From positions 62,001 through 126,000 of the forward strand of contig NZ_JMIH01000014.1 in the NCBI RefSeq assembly GCF_000714815.1: a stretch of 64,000 nucleotides of DNA. Reading direction: 5' to 3'. A model generated the notes under the pieces. It was not told where the DNA came from. It ran no database searches and saw only the letters and a list, made by a program, of their open reading frames with translations. This document shows, one piece after another, positions 46,838 to 54,799 of this stretch (within the stretch, counting starts at the first letter, position 1; the number at the start of each line of letters is the position of its first letter). The position numbers were made by a program, and so were the translations under genes. The stretch comes from Anditalea andensis. GTDB lineage: Bacteria > Bacteroidota > Bacteroidia > Cytophagales > Cyclobacteriaceae.

Positions 46838-47242
46838 CTACCTTCTTCTTACTAAAACAAACTTTTCATAAATAAGCTTAATATCCTCATAAAGACTTTT
46901 TTGAAGGTAAAGATGTTCTAAGGGAGTTATATTAGGAATAGGTTGATGGTGATGGCGGTGGTGGCCCTTGTCGGATGCGCTATGTTCATGTTCATATCCT
47001 GGCACCTCCACAAAATTATCATCCCACTCACCAAGAAGTGATAAAATATCAGTATATAGACCATCAGATGGAGCATATACTGACTCTTTTTCCATTAGTA
47101 CATCCAACTCCCTCCTTAGCTTATTGGCCTCCATATGATAATAATAAGCTTTCTCCAGATTACGATCTACCTCATTCGAACAACTAAGCAAGGAAACCAA
47201 TAAAGTAAATAACATAAAGTTACATCTGATTATATTCTTCAT
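46838..47242 (-). CDS. Histidine-rich lipoprotein (metal-binding candidate)
   Basis: 134 residues. Signal peptide with lipobox LLSC (Cys21). The mature part is helical with a His cluster HEHSASDKGHHRHHHQ near the middle. Such clusters bind Zn2+, Ni2+ or Cu2+. No family recognised. Two palindromes lie 48-84 bases upstream, as for metal-regulated genes. It is a single gene. Confidence 0.75.
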   Translation of the reverse strand: MKNIIRCNFMLFTLLVSLLSCSNEVDRNLEKAYYYHMEANKLRRELDVLMEKESVYAPSDGLYTDILSLLGEWDDNFVEVPGYEHEHSASDKGHHRHHHQPIPNITPLEHLYLQKSLYEDIKLIYEKFVLVRRR

Positions 47243-47289
47243 ACTAGAGTGTTAAAGTTTTTTCAAATTATAAAAATCTATATTAAAAA

Positions 47290-47326
47290 TGCAACATTAT
47301 TGCAATTATAAATTGATTATTATCAA
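47290..47326. promoter_or_regulatory. Two palindromes upstream of the His-rich lipoprotein (candidate metal-regulator operator)
   Basis: TGCAAcattaTTGCA (47290-47304) and TTGATtattATCAA (47313-47326), 5-bp perfect arms each, 8 bases apart. Size and A/T-rich symmetric form match binding sites of Fur/Zur-type dimers, but no exact consensus for this phylum can be cited. Confidence 0.45.
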
Positions 47327-47535
47327 AAAATGCAAGCTTTAAATCCAGCAACAGCAGCACTACAGCAGTCCAACCGAAATATATACTTGCTGCTTTAAAA
47401 ACTAAAAAGCAATAACCCAGATGTAAATTAGAAGCAACCTTATCCTATTATAATTTCACTTTGCCGTTCAGCATGAATGAGGGGGCATAAATGGAGAATA
47501 GACAGCAATAGGCTTACGGTTTATTGGAATTTTAT

Positions 47536-47543
47536 TACATTTG
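47536..47543 (+). promoter_or_regulatory. Probable -7 element of prs
   Basis: TACATTTG, perfect match to TAnnTTTG. No TTG at the expected -33 distance. The ATG is 45 bases downstream. Confidence 0.4.
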
Positions 47544-47587
47544 TCCTGATCTACAAATAATGCTCAATCCCAAAACATTAATAACTC

Positions 47588-48514
47588 ATGCCCGAGGTTA
47601 AAATCTTCTCAGGAACCTATTCCCGTCAATTGGCCGAGTCTATAGCCAGCAATTATGGCCAGCCGCTAGGACAGCTTACCATCTCCAAGTTCAGTGACGG
47701 AGAAATGTCTCCCAGCTTTGATGAATCTATAAGAGGATGCACGATATTTCTAATCCAATCTACCATGCCGTCCGCGGACAATCTGCTAGAGCTCTGCCTG
47801 ATGATTGATGCTGCCAAGCGTGCAAGTGCCTATAAGGTGGTAGCTGTGGTCCCCTACTATGGATATGCCAGACAGGACAGAAAAGATAAACCTCGTGTTT
47901 CCATAGCAGCTAAACTGGTCGCTAACATATTGATGTCAGCGGGGGCAGATAGGATTATGACATGCGATCTACATGCCGGTCAGATTCAAGGTTTTTTTGA
48001 TATTCCTTTGGATCATTTGAATGGTTCAGCTATCTTTGTGCCCTATTTGAAAAGCTTGGCGCTACCTGACCTGATTTTCGCAGCTCCTGATGTAGGAGGA
48101 GTGGGAAGAGCCAGATCTTATGCCAAGCATTTTGAAGTAGAAATGGTAGTCTGTGACAAGCACAGAAAACGGGCTAATGAAGTGGCCTCTATGCAGGTCA
48201 TAGGAGAAGTGGAGGGTAAGGATGTGGTACTGATAGACGATCTTATAGATACAGCAGGCACCATGTGTAAAGCAGCTGAGATCATCATGGACAAAGGAGC
48301 CAAATCAGTTAGGGCGGTAGTGACCCACGGTGTATTGTCCGGAAAAGCTTACGAAAACATCTCTAATTCTGTACTTGAAGAACTTGTAATTACTGACACT
48401 ATCCCCATGACCCAAAAGTCAGATAAGATAAAGGTGCTCAGTGTATCTAGTTTATTTGCCAAAGCAATACATGCCGTAACAGGAAACGATTCCATCAGCG
48501 CGCTGTTTATTTAA
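47588..48514 (+). CDS. prs: Ribose-phosphate pyrophosphokinase
   Basis: 308 residues, normal length. Makes PRPP from ribose-5-phosphate and ATP. Motifs: SKFSDGEMSPSFDESIRG (about 33-50), YYGYARQDRKDKPR (about 95-108), DLHAGQIQGFFDIPLDHL (about 128-145), and the PRPP-binding VLIDDLIDTAGT (about 217-228). First gene of a probable operon with rplY, 39 bases downstream. Confidence 0.97.
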   Translation: MPEVKIFSGTYSRQLAESIASNYGQPLGQLTISKFSDGEMSPSFDESIRGCTIFLIQSTMPSADNLLELCLMIDAAKRASAYKVVAVVPYYGYARQDRKDKPRVSIAAKLVANILMSAGADRIMTCDLHAGQIQGFFDIPLDHLNGSAIFVPYLKSLALPDLIFAAPDVGGVGRARSYAKHFEVEMVVCDKHRKRANEVASMQVIGEVEGKDVVLIDDLIDTAGTMCKAAEIIMDKGAKSVRAVVTHGVLSGKAYENISNSVLEELVITDTIPMTQKSDKIKVLSVSSLFAKAIHAVTGNDSISALFI

Positions 48515-48553
48515 TAGAATTTACTTTAATAATTTATACTCAAATTAAAATTT

Positions 48554-49135
48554 ATGAAATCAATTGAGATTATAGGGTTTAAAAGAGCAAATCTTGATTC
48601 GGCTGAGCTTACTCAGATCCGTGAAGAAGGAAGTGTGCCCTGCGTAGTTTATGGACCAGGTATCAAGGAACAGATCCACTTCCATTCCCCTGCTATCCTT
48701 TTTAAAGATCTAATCTATACTGCTGACGTACACATGGTGGACTTGAACATAGAGGGAACCAAGTGTAAGGCTATCCTAAGAGAAGCCCAGTTTCACCCGG
48801 TAAGTGAAGTTTTGCTTCATGCTGATTTCCTTGCATTCAGTGACAAAAAGGCCATCAAAATGGATATCCCAGTCAAAATCACTGGTTCTTCTCCAGGTAT
48901 TCAAAAAGGTGGTAAACTTGAACTAAAATCAAGAACGCTATCCGTAAAAGGATTAGCCCATGACTTACCTGATGTAATTGAAGTAGGAATAGGACATCTG
49001 GATTTAGGTAAATCTGTAAAAGTATCTGAAGTCAAAGCTGAAGGATTTGAAATTCTTACCAACCCTAATGTCTCTATTGCTACCATCGGTATACCAAGAG
49101 CACTTAGAGGTAAGAAAGCTGATGCCGACGCTTAA
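48554..49135 (+). CDS. rplY: 50S ribosomal protein L25 (CTC form)
   Basis: 193 residues: L25 domain (1-95) followed by the TL5/CTC C-terminal beta domain (about 96-180, KAIKMDIPVKITGSSPGIQKGGKLEL). Binds 5S rRNA. The long form is common in Bacteroidetes. Followed by a strong terminator. Confidence 0.95.
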   Translation: MKSIEIIGFKRANLDSAELTQIREEGSVPCVVYGPGIKEQIHFHSPAILFKDLIYTADVHMVDLNIEGTKCKAILREAQFHPVSEVLLHADFLAFSDKKAIKMDIPVKITGSSPGIQKGGKLELKSRTLSVKGLAHDLPDVIEVGIGHLDLGKSVKVSEVKAEGFEILTNPNVSIATIGIPRALRGKKADADA

Positions 49136-49155
49136 TCTTTAATAAAATATATTTT

Positions 49156-49189
49156 AAATCCTGCCTCCTTAAAAGAGGCAGGATTTTTT
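49156..49189 (+). terminator. Terminator after rplY
   Basis: AATCCTGCCTC (49157-49167) / GAGGCAGGATT (49175-49185), 11-bp perfect stem, 7-base loop, six T. Confidence 0.95.
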
Positions 49190-49242
49190 GTTCTCGGTAG
49201 TTGGAAACCATAGAAACATGCAGTCAATAATACATCTCTAAA

Positions 49243-49803
49243 ATGAAATATTTAATCATAGGATTAGGAAATATAGGGCCTGAATATGAACTGACAAGGC
49301 ATAATATAGGCTTTCTCACCGTAGACAGACTAGCAGATCAGGAAGGGGTGAGCTGGACCAGTAATCGCCTGGCCTTCACGACAGATTTTAAATACAAAAG
49401 CCGTCATATTCACATGATCAAGCCTACTACGTATATGAACCTGAGTGGCAAGGCGATGAACTATTGGATGAAAGAGCTTAACATCCCCAAAGAAAATGTG
49501 CTAGTAATTGTAGATGATGTGGCACTCCCCTTTGGCAGCCTCCGGCTCAGAGGAAAAGGATCATCTGCTGGACATAATGGACTAAAAAACATAGAAGAAC
49601 TTACTGGTGGCCAAAACTATGCTCGGTTAAAGTTTGGCATTGGCGATGATTTCCCCAAAGGAAAGCAGGTGGATTATGTTCTCGGCAGATGGAGAAAATC
49701 CGAAATAGAAGAATTGCCCATATTTATGGATAAAGCCATTGAGATGACCAAAGCTTTTTGTACCATAGGCCTTAACATGACCATGAGCCAATACAATGAC
49801 TGA
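49243..49803 (+). CDS. pth: Peptidyl-tRNA hydrolase
   Basis: 186 residues. Shows GLGNIGPEYELTRHNIGF with the catalytic His (about 20), KPTTYMNLSGKAMNYW, DDVALPFGSLRLRGKGSSAGHNGLKNI, and FGIGDDFP. It releases peptides from drop-off peptidyl-tRNAs. Gene order rplY-pth is widely conserved. Confidence 0.97.
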   Translation: MKYLIIGLGNIGPEYELTRHNIGFLTVDRLADQEGVSWTSNRLAFTTDFKYKSRHIHMIKPTTYMNLSGKAMNYWMKELNIPKENVLVIVDDVALPFGSLRLRGKGSSAGHNGLKNIEELTGGQNYARLKFGIGDDFPKGKQVDYVLGRWRKSEIEELPIFMDKAIEMTKAFCTIGLNMTMSQYND

Positions 49804-49909
49804 TTGGCAAGGTAGTTGATCATGCTACCATGACTTATAAGTAGGGAAATGTATTTTTTTAGCCCACTATAAGGTAGATCATAAATAAACTATCACAAAA
49901 ACAACAATA

Positions 49910-50206
49910 ATGGAAATTATAAATTTGGGAATCCAGATAGTCCCTAAAAGCAAAACCCAGGAAAGTTATAGCCTGGTAGACAAGGCCATTGAGGTCATCC
50001 AGGATTCAGGTGTAAAATTTGAGGTGACCCCCTTTGAAACAGTCATGGAAGGACCTCAGGAACAGCTTATGGCCATAGCCATGGAAGCCCAAAATGCGGT
50101 ATTCAATGCTGGAGCAGAAGAGGTTTTAATCTATTACCGCATCCATATAAGAAAAGATAGCAACGTCACTATCGATGAAAAAACCGATAAGTATAGAAAT
50201 AAATAA
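49910..50206 (+). CDS. MTH1187-family thiamine-binding protein
   Basis: 98 residues, ferredoxin-like fold, typical for this family (IQIVPKSKTQESYSLVDKAIEVI, EVTPFETVMEG, FNAGAEEVLIYYRI). Family members bind thiamine or related ligands. Single gene, own terminator. Confidence 0.88.
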   Translation: MEIINLGIQIVPKSKTQESYSLVDKAIEVIQDSGVKFEVTPFETVMEGPQEQLMAIAMEAQNAVFNAGAEEVLIYYRIHIRKDSNVTIDEKTDKYRNK

Positions 50207-50211
50207 TTCCC

Positions 50212-50246
50212 CTCCTGTCATTGATATGACAGGAGTATATTTTTAA
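50212..50246 (+). terminator. Terminator after the thiamine-binding gene
   Basis: CTCCTGTCAT (50212-50221) / ATGACAGGAG (50226-50235), 10-bp perfect stem, loop TGAT, then TATATTTTTA. Confidence 0.85.
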
Positions 50247-50541
50247 AATAAAACACAAATGATTTTTTTCTGGCATATACCTGTACTCCACCGAACCGTG
50301 TGTAAAATTTGAGATAAAGATATTTTAAAATCAAATCTAAAAACAAACTCCCCTAGCCATTTATTATATAATGTATAAGCCAGTAAAGGACAGCAGTTGG
50401 TATTACCTACCCAAATCGATATATATCAGCTGTTTTCAAGTGACTATAAGGGGACCATTCCGCATATAATAAAAAGAGACATAGCTATATTAGAGATAGA
50501 AATCTATTTAGTTTCTTAAAATAACTCAAAGTTTACAAGTG

Positions 50542-50576
50542 TTTGATATTCAAACCAAATTTTCTTCTTACCTTTG
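50542..50576 (+). promoter_or_regulatory. Probable promoter of typA
   Basis: TTTG (50542-50545) and TACCTTTG (50569-50576), a perfect -7 element; the spacer of 23 is slightly long. The ATG is 19 bases after the -7 element. Confidence 0.5.
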
Positions 50577-50595
50577 CTCCTCAATTTAACATATC

Positions 50596-52401
50596 ATGCA
50601 GAGCATACGTAACATCGCGATAATCGCACACGTTGACCACGGTAAAACCACTTTGGTGGACAAAATCATTCACGTATCTAAAATCTTTCGTGAAAACCAA
50701 CAATTTGACGATCTAATCCTTGACAGTAATGATTTGGAAAGAGAAAGAGGTATCACCATCCTTTCCAAAAACGTGTCAGTAAGATATAAAGATACTAAAA
50801 TCAACATCATAGATACGCCTGGTCACGCCGATTTCGGCGGTGAAGTGGAGCGGGTATTAAAAATGGCTGATGGGGTCATCCTGCTTGTGGATGCCTTTGA
50901 AGGACCTATGCCACAGACCAGATTCGTATTGGGTAAGGCCCTGGATCTTGGCTTGACTCCCATCGTAGTGGTCAATAAAGTAGACAAAGAAAACTGTAGA
51001 CCTGATGAGGTACATGAGTCAGTATTTGACCTGATGTTTAACCTTGATGCTACAGAAGAGCAATTGGATTTTGTGACCATGTACGGTTCGGCCAAAAACA
51101 ACTGGATGGGTCACGACTGGAAAAACCCTACCGATTCTATCCTACCCCTTTTAGATGCCATCGTGGAGCATATCCCTGCACCTATTATAGATGAAGGCAC
51201 GCCGCAAATGCAGATTACTTCTCTTGATTATTCTAACTTCGTAGGTAGAATAGCTATAGGAAGAGTAAAAAGAGGCACATTGAACGAAGGGGCCCAAATG
51301 ATGCTCTGTAAGGCAGATGGCGTTTTCAAAAAAGTAAAAATCAAAGAGCTTCATGTTTTTGAAGGCTTGGGTAAAGTGAAGGTTTCAGAGGTAAAAGCCG
51401 GTGATATCTGTGCAGTGACAGGTATAGAAGATTTTGAGATCGGAGACACGTTAGCTGATGCAAACAATCCAGAGCCATTAAAAAGAATCTCTATAGATGA
51501 ACCTACTATGAACATGTTGTTTACTATAAACAACTCTCCGTTCTTTGGTAGAGAAGGTAAGTTTGTTACCTCTCGTCATTTGAGAGACAGACTTTTTAAA
51601 GAAATGGAAAAAAACCTTGCCCTAAGAGTAGAGCCTACTGATAACGAGGACAAATTCTTAGTCTATGGTAGAGGTATACTTCACTTGTCAGTTCTAATAG
51701 AGACGATGAGAAGAGAAGGCTACGAACTACAGGTAGGTCAGCCCCAGGTAATCTATAAAGAAGAAGATGGACAAAGACTCGAGCCTATAGAAACGCTTGT
51801 AGTAGATGTACCTGAAACTACAGCAGGTAAAGTGATCGAATTGGCTACCCAAAGAAAGGGGGAACTGTTGATCATGGAGCCAAAAGGAGATTTGCAGCAC
51901 CTGGAATTCAGAATTCCTTCCAGAGGCCTTATCGGACTTAGAAACAATGTGCTTACCGCTACACAAGGTGAAGCCATTATGAACCATAGGTTTTCTTCTT
52001 ATGAACCTTTTAAAGGCCCAATACCTGGCAGGGTAAACGGCTCAATCATATCAATGGAAGGTGGTCAGTGTACTGCCTATGCTATAGATAAACTTCAGGA
52101 TAGAGGTACTTTCTTTGTAGACCCAGGAGATGAACTTTATGGTGGTATGGTAATAGGTGAACATAGCCGTGATAATGACATCGTGGTAAATGTCCAAAAA
52201 GGAAAAAAACTTACCAACATGAGAGCTTCTGGTTCTGATGACAATGCTAAAATTGCGCCAGCCAAAAAGTTTTCTTTGGAGGAATCCATGGAATACATCC
52301 AGAAAGATGAATACCTAGAGATCACTCCTAAATCTATCAGGATGAGAAAAATTTATCTTGATGAAGGTGAGAGATCTAGAATGGAAAAGAAGACAAATTA
52401 A
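50596..52401 (+). CDS. typA: Ribosome-associated GTPase TypA/BipA
   Basis: 601 residues. GTPase domain with AHVDHGKTTLVDKI (10-23), RGITI, DTPGHADF, NKVDKE; then domains II, III/V and the BipA-specific C-terminal domain (about 480-590, HSRDNDIVVNVQKGKKLTNMRA). Binds the 70S ribosome in the EF-G site and aids assembly and low-temperature or stress growth. Single gene. Confidence 0.97.
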   Translation: MQSIRNIAIIAHVDHGKTTLVDKIIHVSKIFRENQQFDDLILDSNDLERERGITILSKNVSVRYKDTKINIIDTPGHADFGGEVERVLKMADGVILLVDAFEGPMPQTRFVLGKALDLGLTPIVVVNKVDKENCRPDEVHESVFDLMFNLDATEEQLDFVTMYGSAKNNWMGHDWKNPTDSILPLLDAIVEHIPAPIIDEGTPQMQITSLDYSNFVGRIAIGRVKRGTLNEGAQMMLCKADGVFKKVKIKELHVFEGLGKVKVSEVKAGDICAVTGIEDFEIGDTLADANNPEPLKRISIDEPTMNMLFTINNSPFFGREGKFVTSRHLRDRLFKEMEKNLALRVEPTDNEDKFLVYGRGILHLSVLIETMRREGYELQVGQPQVIYKEEDGQRLEPIETLVVDVPETTAGKVIELATQRKGELLIMEPKGDLQHLEFRIPSRGLIGLRNNVLTATQGEAIMNHRFSSYEPFKGPIPGRVNGSIISMEGGQCTAYAIDKLQDRGTFFVDPGDELYGGMVIGEHSRDNDIVVNVQKGKKLTNMRASGSDDNAKIAPAKKFSLEESMEYIQKDEYLEITPKSIRMRKIYLDEGERSRMEKKTN

Positions 52402-52427
52402 TAGTCCGCGGACGACAGAATATATGA

Positions 52428-52463
52428 AAAATCCCCTTGACAGAAGTTGAGGGGATTTTTTTA
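52428..52463 (+). terminator. Terminator after typA
   Basis: AATCCCC (52430-52436) / GGGGATT (52451-52457), followed by TTTTTT; the 14-base loop region can add TT/GA pairs. Confidence 0.8.
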
Positions 52464-52515
52464 TGTCTTATTATGTTTGGTGATGATAGTTCTATAGCTT
52501 ACCTTAAATTAAGCT

Positions 52516-52956
52516 CTATTTTTTTTGATAGGTCAATATAGGGTTTTGACAGGCAATAGAATAATTTCTCACCATACCATCATGAGAAGATAAGTCAAAT
52601 TCTTCTGTACCTGGACTGCAGCCACCTGCCAGCCCATCTCCGGTAGTGAAAGTTAACTTCAACAATAATTTTACCGGCCTGGATAGATACAGTGGAGCAT
52701 CTTCCACCATGTAAGTTCCGGAAGCATTGAGATTGCCCGAAGATGTAGTCCTGGTTTTGGCAAACTTTCCGTCTGATCTAAAAACATATACTTCCTGCCA
52801 CTCTAAGTCCTCTCCTTCTCTGATCACTTCTGTACCTACATAATGGTGACTCTGTATAAGTTGCCACTCCCCTACCACTTCTGATGCCGGCTGATTATCC
52901 TCTTGACATCCAGGGAGGAATATTATAACTGCTATTATGTAAAATATTTTTTTCAT
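52516..52956 (-). CDS. Small lipoprotein, lipocalin-like (paralogue 1)
   Basis: 146 residues. Signal peptide with lipobox LPGC (Cys16). Mature part has the lipocalin-type opening VVGEWQLIQSHHY and a beta pattern with FRSDGKFAKTRTTSSGNLNASGTY, and four Cys (SPG and others). It is clearly related to the next gene. Function unknown; secreted lipocalin-like domains often bind small hydrophobic ligands. Confidence 0.7.
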   Translation of the reverse strand: MKKIFYIIAVIIFLPGCQEDNQPASEVVGEWQLIQSHHYVGTEVIREGEDLEWQEVYVFRSDGKFAKTRTTSSGNLNASGTYMVEDAPLYLSRPVKLLLKLTFTTGDGLAGGCSPGTEEFDLSSHDGMVRNYSIACQNPILTYQKK

Positions 52957-53034
52957 AGAAAGCCCTTTTTAAATATTCATCAAGACGTACCGTAATAATG
53001 AAATGGCTCAAAAGAATAGATATTTACAGAAAAA

Positions 53035-53502
53035 TTATCGACTGCCACCAAAATCAGCCTTGGTATAATATATATCCGGTGCACCACAGGGCGCCCCTTC
53101 ATGTAGGAGTTCGACATCTGTGACATGGATAATGATTTCTCGATCCGCATGGCAGCCTTCTATAAGCTCTTCGCCTACAGCAAAGGTAAGTTCATAAGCC
53201 AGCCCTTCCCCTGATTCTCCTGCAGGATGCGGCACGGGTGAGAAAGTGCCAGAAGCTTCTGCCAACTCTCCGTCAGTTAGTCTGGCCTTTTGAAAGGTCC
53301 GATCTGCGAAAAACCAATATACGTTATCATATGGTAAGTCATTTGCTTCCAGTACCTCGCCGTCTATCATACGGACAATAAGGTATACTCCCTCCACGCC
53401 AAGCTCTGGCAGTGGTTCTTCCCTGTTGCATCCGCTTAAGCTTATAATAAAAATTGCCAATAATAAATGGGGAATACCTATAAATTTAAAATTTTTGCAC
53501 AT
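53035..53502 (-). CDS. Small lipoprotein, lipocalin-like (paralogue 2)
   Basis: 155 residues from the ATG at 53502 (an upstream ATG at 53526 is also possible). Lipobox LSGC. The mature part is parallel to paralogue 1: GVYLIVRMIDGE, FFADRTFQKARLTDGELAEASGTF, YELTFAVGEELIEGC, YYTKA. The two genes are 78 bases apart on the same strand, a tandem duplication. Confidence 0.65.
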   Translation of the reverse strand: MCKNFKFIGIPHLLLAIFIISLSGCNREEPLPELGVEGVYLIVRMIDGEVLEANDLPYDNVYWFFADRTFQKARLTDGELAEASGTFSPVPHPAGESGEGLAYELTFAVGEELIEGCHADREIIIHVTDVELLHEGAPCGAPDIYYTKADFGGSR

Positions 53503-53676
53503 ATCAAATTTTTCTATATCCAGCATCCTAACAATTTAGTAAAAAAGTTTGGTTTAACCTTATGGGCAGAATAAAATAGTAAATTCTATATGGAGCAAAA
53601 ACTTTGGTATTTTTATGAGTAAATTATATAATTGAAACTATAGATAATGTTAAGAATTTGTAGAGAGAAACACCTA

Positions 53677-54678
53677 TTAAAATTTAATCTGATTCTCTTG
53701 TAGATAATTATCTATATAAACTTTTAAAGCATCCGCAATCACCGGATCACTGACCACACTATATAGTGGGAATATATTGAAGTCAATTAAAGCCATATTG
53801 GCATCCGTACAGCTCTTTAGCCATTCTTTGATAGAGACTACAGGCGGATTGGTCCCATCAGAGGGATGTTCTTTAATAGTCGAAGGGTCTCCTCCGGTCA
53901 CTTTGTAACTTACTTTCTGTGAGTAGTTGCCTTTGGCAGATCTGGCACCCATATTATCCAGATCCCCGGAAAACATCCCGAATATGTTGCTCATGGCTAC
54001 TGATAACCCTAATCTAGCGGCTTTCTCCCTATCGACATTGTCTGTTTCTGCCTGATACATCACTGTGAATTTGTGACCCATTAAAGCCGAAATCACCAGA
54101 TGTGTGCCGTACTTATTTACTATTTGCTCAGGGCTGCTGTTATTGATATCGTATTTGAAGGCTTCAGTCAGATATTCCAGTTTATACGGATAGAAATTTA
54201 TCGCCGATACGCCCATATAGCTTGAATGTTTTGCTATAACAAATTTATCAGAAAGCACATCTTCCCCTGAAAACGAAGATGTAACAGTACCTTGGAATAG
54301 ACTAAAACCTTTGGTGGCATCCTTTCTTCTGGATATATTTTTCAAAAATTCTTCCACATTCGGCGATTCTATAGATCTGGACATACCCCCATAAGAAGGT
54401 CTTTCATATATCTCTTTCGGATAGTCTGATAACAATCTATCTAAGTCGAACACCTTATCTTTTGAAGCACTGTAATCTGCATAGCCTCCTGTAACATCAT
54501 ATCCGTATCCGATTAGGCTAAATTCACCAAAATCTGTTTGGGGAAATGATGATTTATTTGAAATTTCAATATTGTCATCTGTCCTATCTATCTCTACTTC
54601 TATCACCGGTTCGTAGTCTTCTGACACACAAGAAGTAAATACACCTGCTACCATGCAAATGGCTAAAAATTTTCTCAT
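53677..54678 (-). CDS. MACPF-domain lipoprotein (BSAP-like pore-former candidate)
   Basis: 333 residues from the ATG at 54678; the frame continues upstream to 54873 through icd-overlapping, non-homologous sequence. Lipobox FTSC (Cys17). The central part carries the MACPF signature NKYGTHLVISALMGHK (about residues 195-210), and the upstream GYGYDVTGGYADYS is the conserved MACPF N-terminal motif. Relatives in Bacteroides (BSAP-1 and others) kill competing strains by pore formation. No immunity gene is obvious, although such proteins often rely on receptor variants for self-protection. Confidence 0.82.
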   Translation of the reverse strand: MRKFLAICMVAGVFTSCVSEDYEPVIEVEIDRTDDNIEISNKSSFPQTDFGEFSLIGYGYDVTGGYADYSASKDKVFDLDRLLSDYPKEIYERPSYGGMSRSIESPNVEEFLKNISRRKDATKGFSLFQGTVTSSFSGEDVLSDKFVIAKHSSYMGVSAINFYPYKLEYLTEAFKYDINNSSPEQIVNKYGTHLVISALMGHKFTVMYQAETDNVDREKAARLGLSVAMSNIFGMFSGDLDNMGARSAKGNYSQKVSYKVTGGDPSTIKEHPSDGTNPPVVSIKEWLKSCTDANMALIDFNIFPLYSVVSDPVIADALKVYIDNYLQENQIKF

Positions 54679-54746
54679 TATTCTATTAGTTTTAAAATTT
54701 CCATAAATGTAATAGAATAACTTAGTTTTCGTATTTTTTTTGCAAA

Positions 54747-54776
54747 AAAAACCGGAATATTCATCCGGCTTTTTTC
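54747..54776 (-). terminator. Terminator after icd
   Basis: Stem CCGGA (54752-54756) / TCCGG (54764-54768), with A-rich sequence before and T-rich after on both strands. On the minus strand it lies about 25 bases after the icd stop, with a T8 run. Confidence 0.75.
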
Positions 54777-54799
54777 TATGTAAATAGTCTTTATGTACT

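Larger units (their letters stand above)
47243..47587. other. Divergent intergenic region between His-rich lipoprotein and prs
   Basis: Carries palindromes at 47290-47326 and a TACATTTG at 47536-47543, both listed separately. No ORF. Confidence 0.5.
50207..50595. other. Intergenic region before typA
   Basis: Holds the terminator of the previous gene and the typA promoter. A 32-codon ORF (50371-50469, MYKPVKDSSWYYLPKS...) is present but has no supporting features. Confidence 0.4.

Noticed and set aside
50371-50469. 32-codon ORF before typA
   Set aside because: No ribosome site, promoter or terminator linked to it; likely chance.
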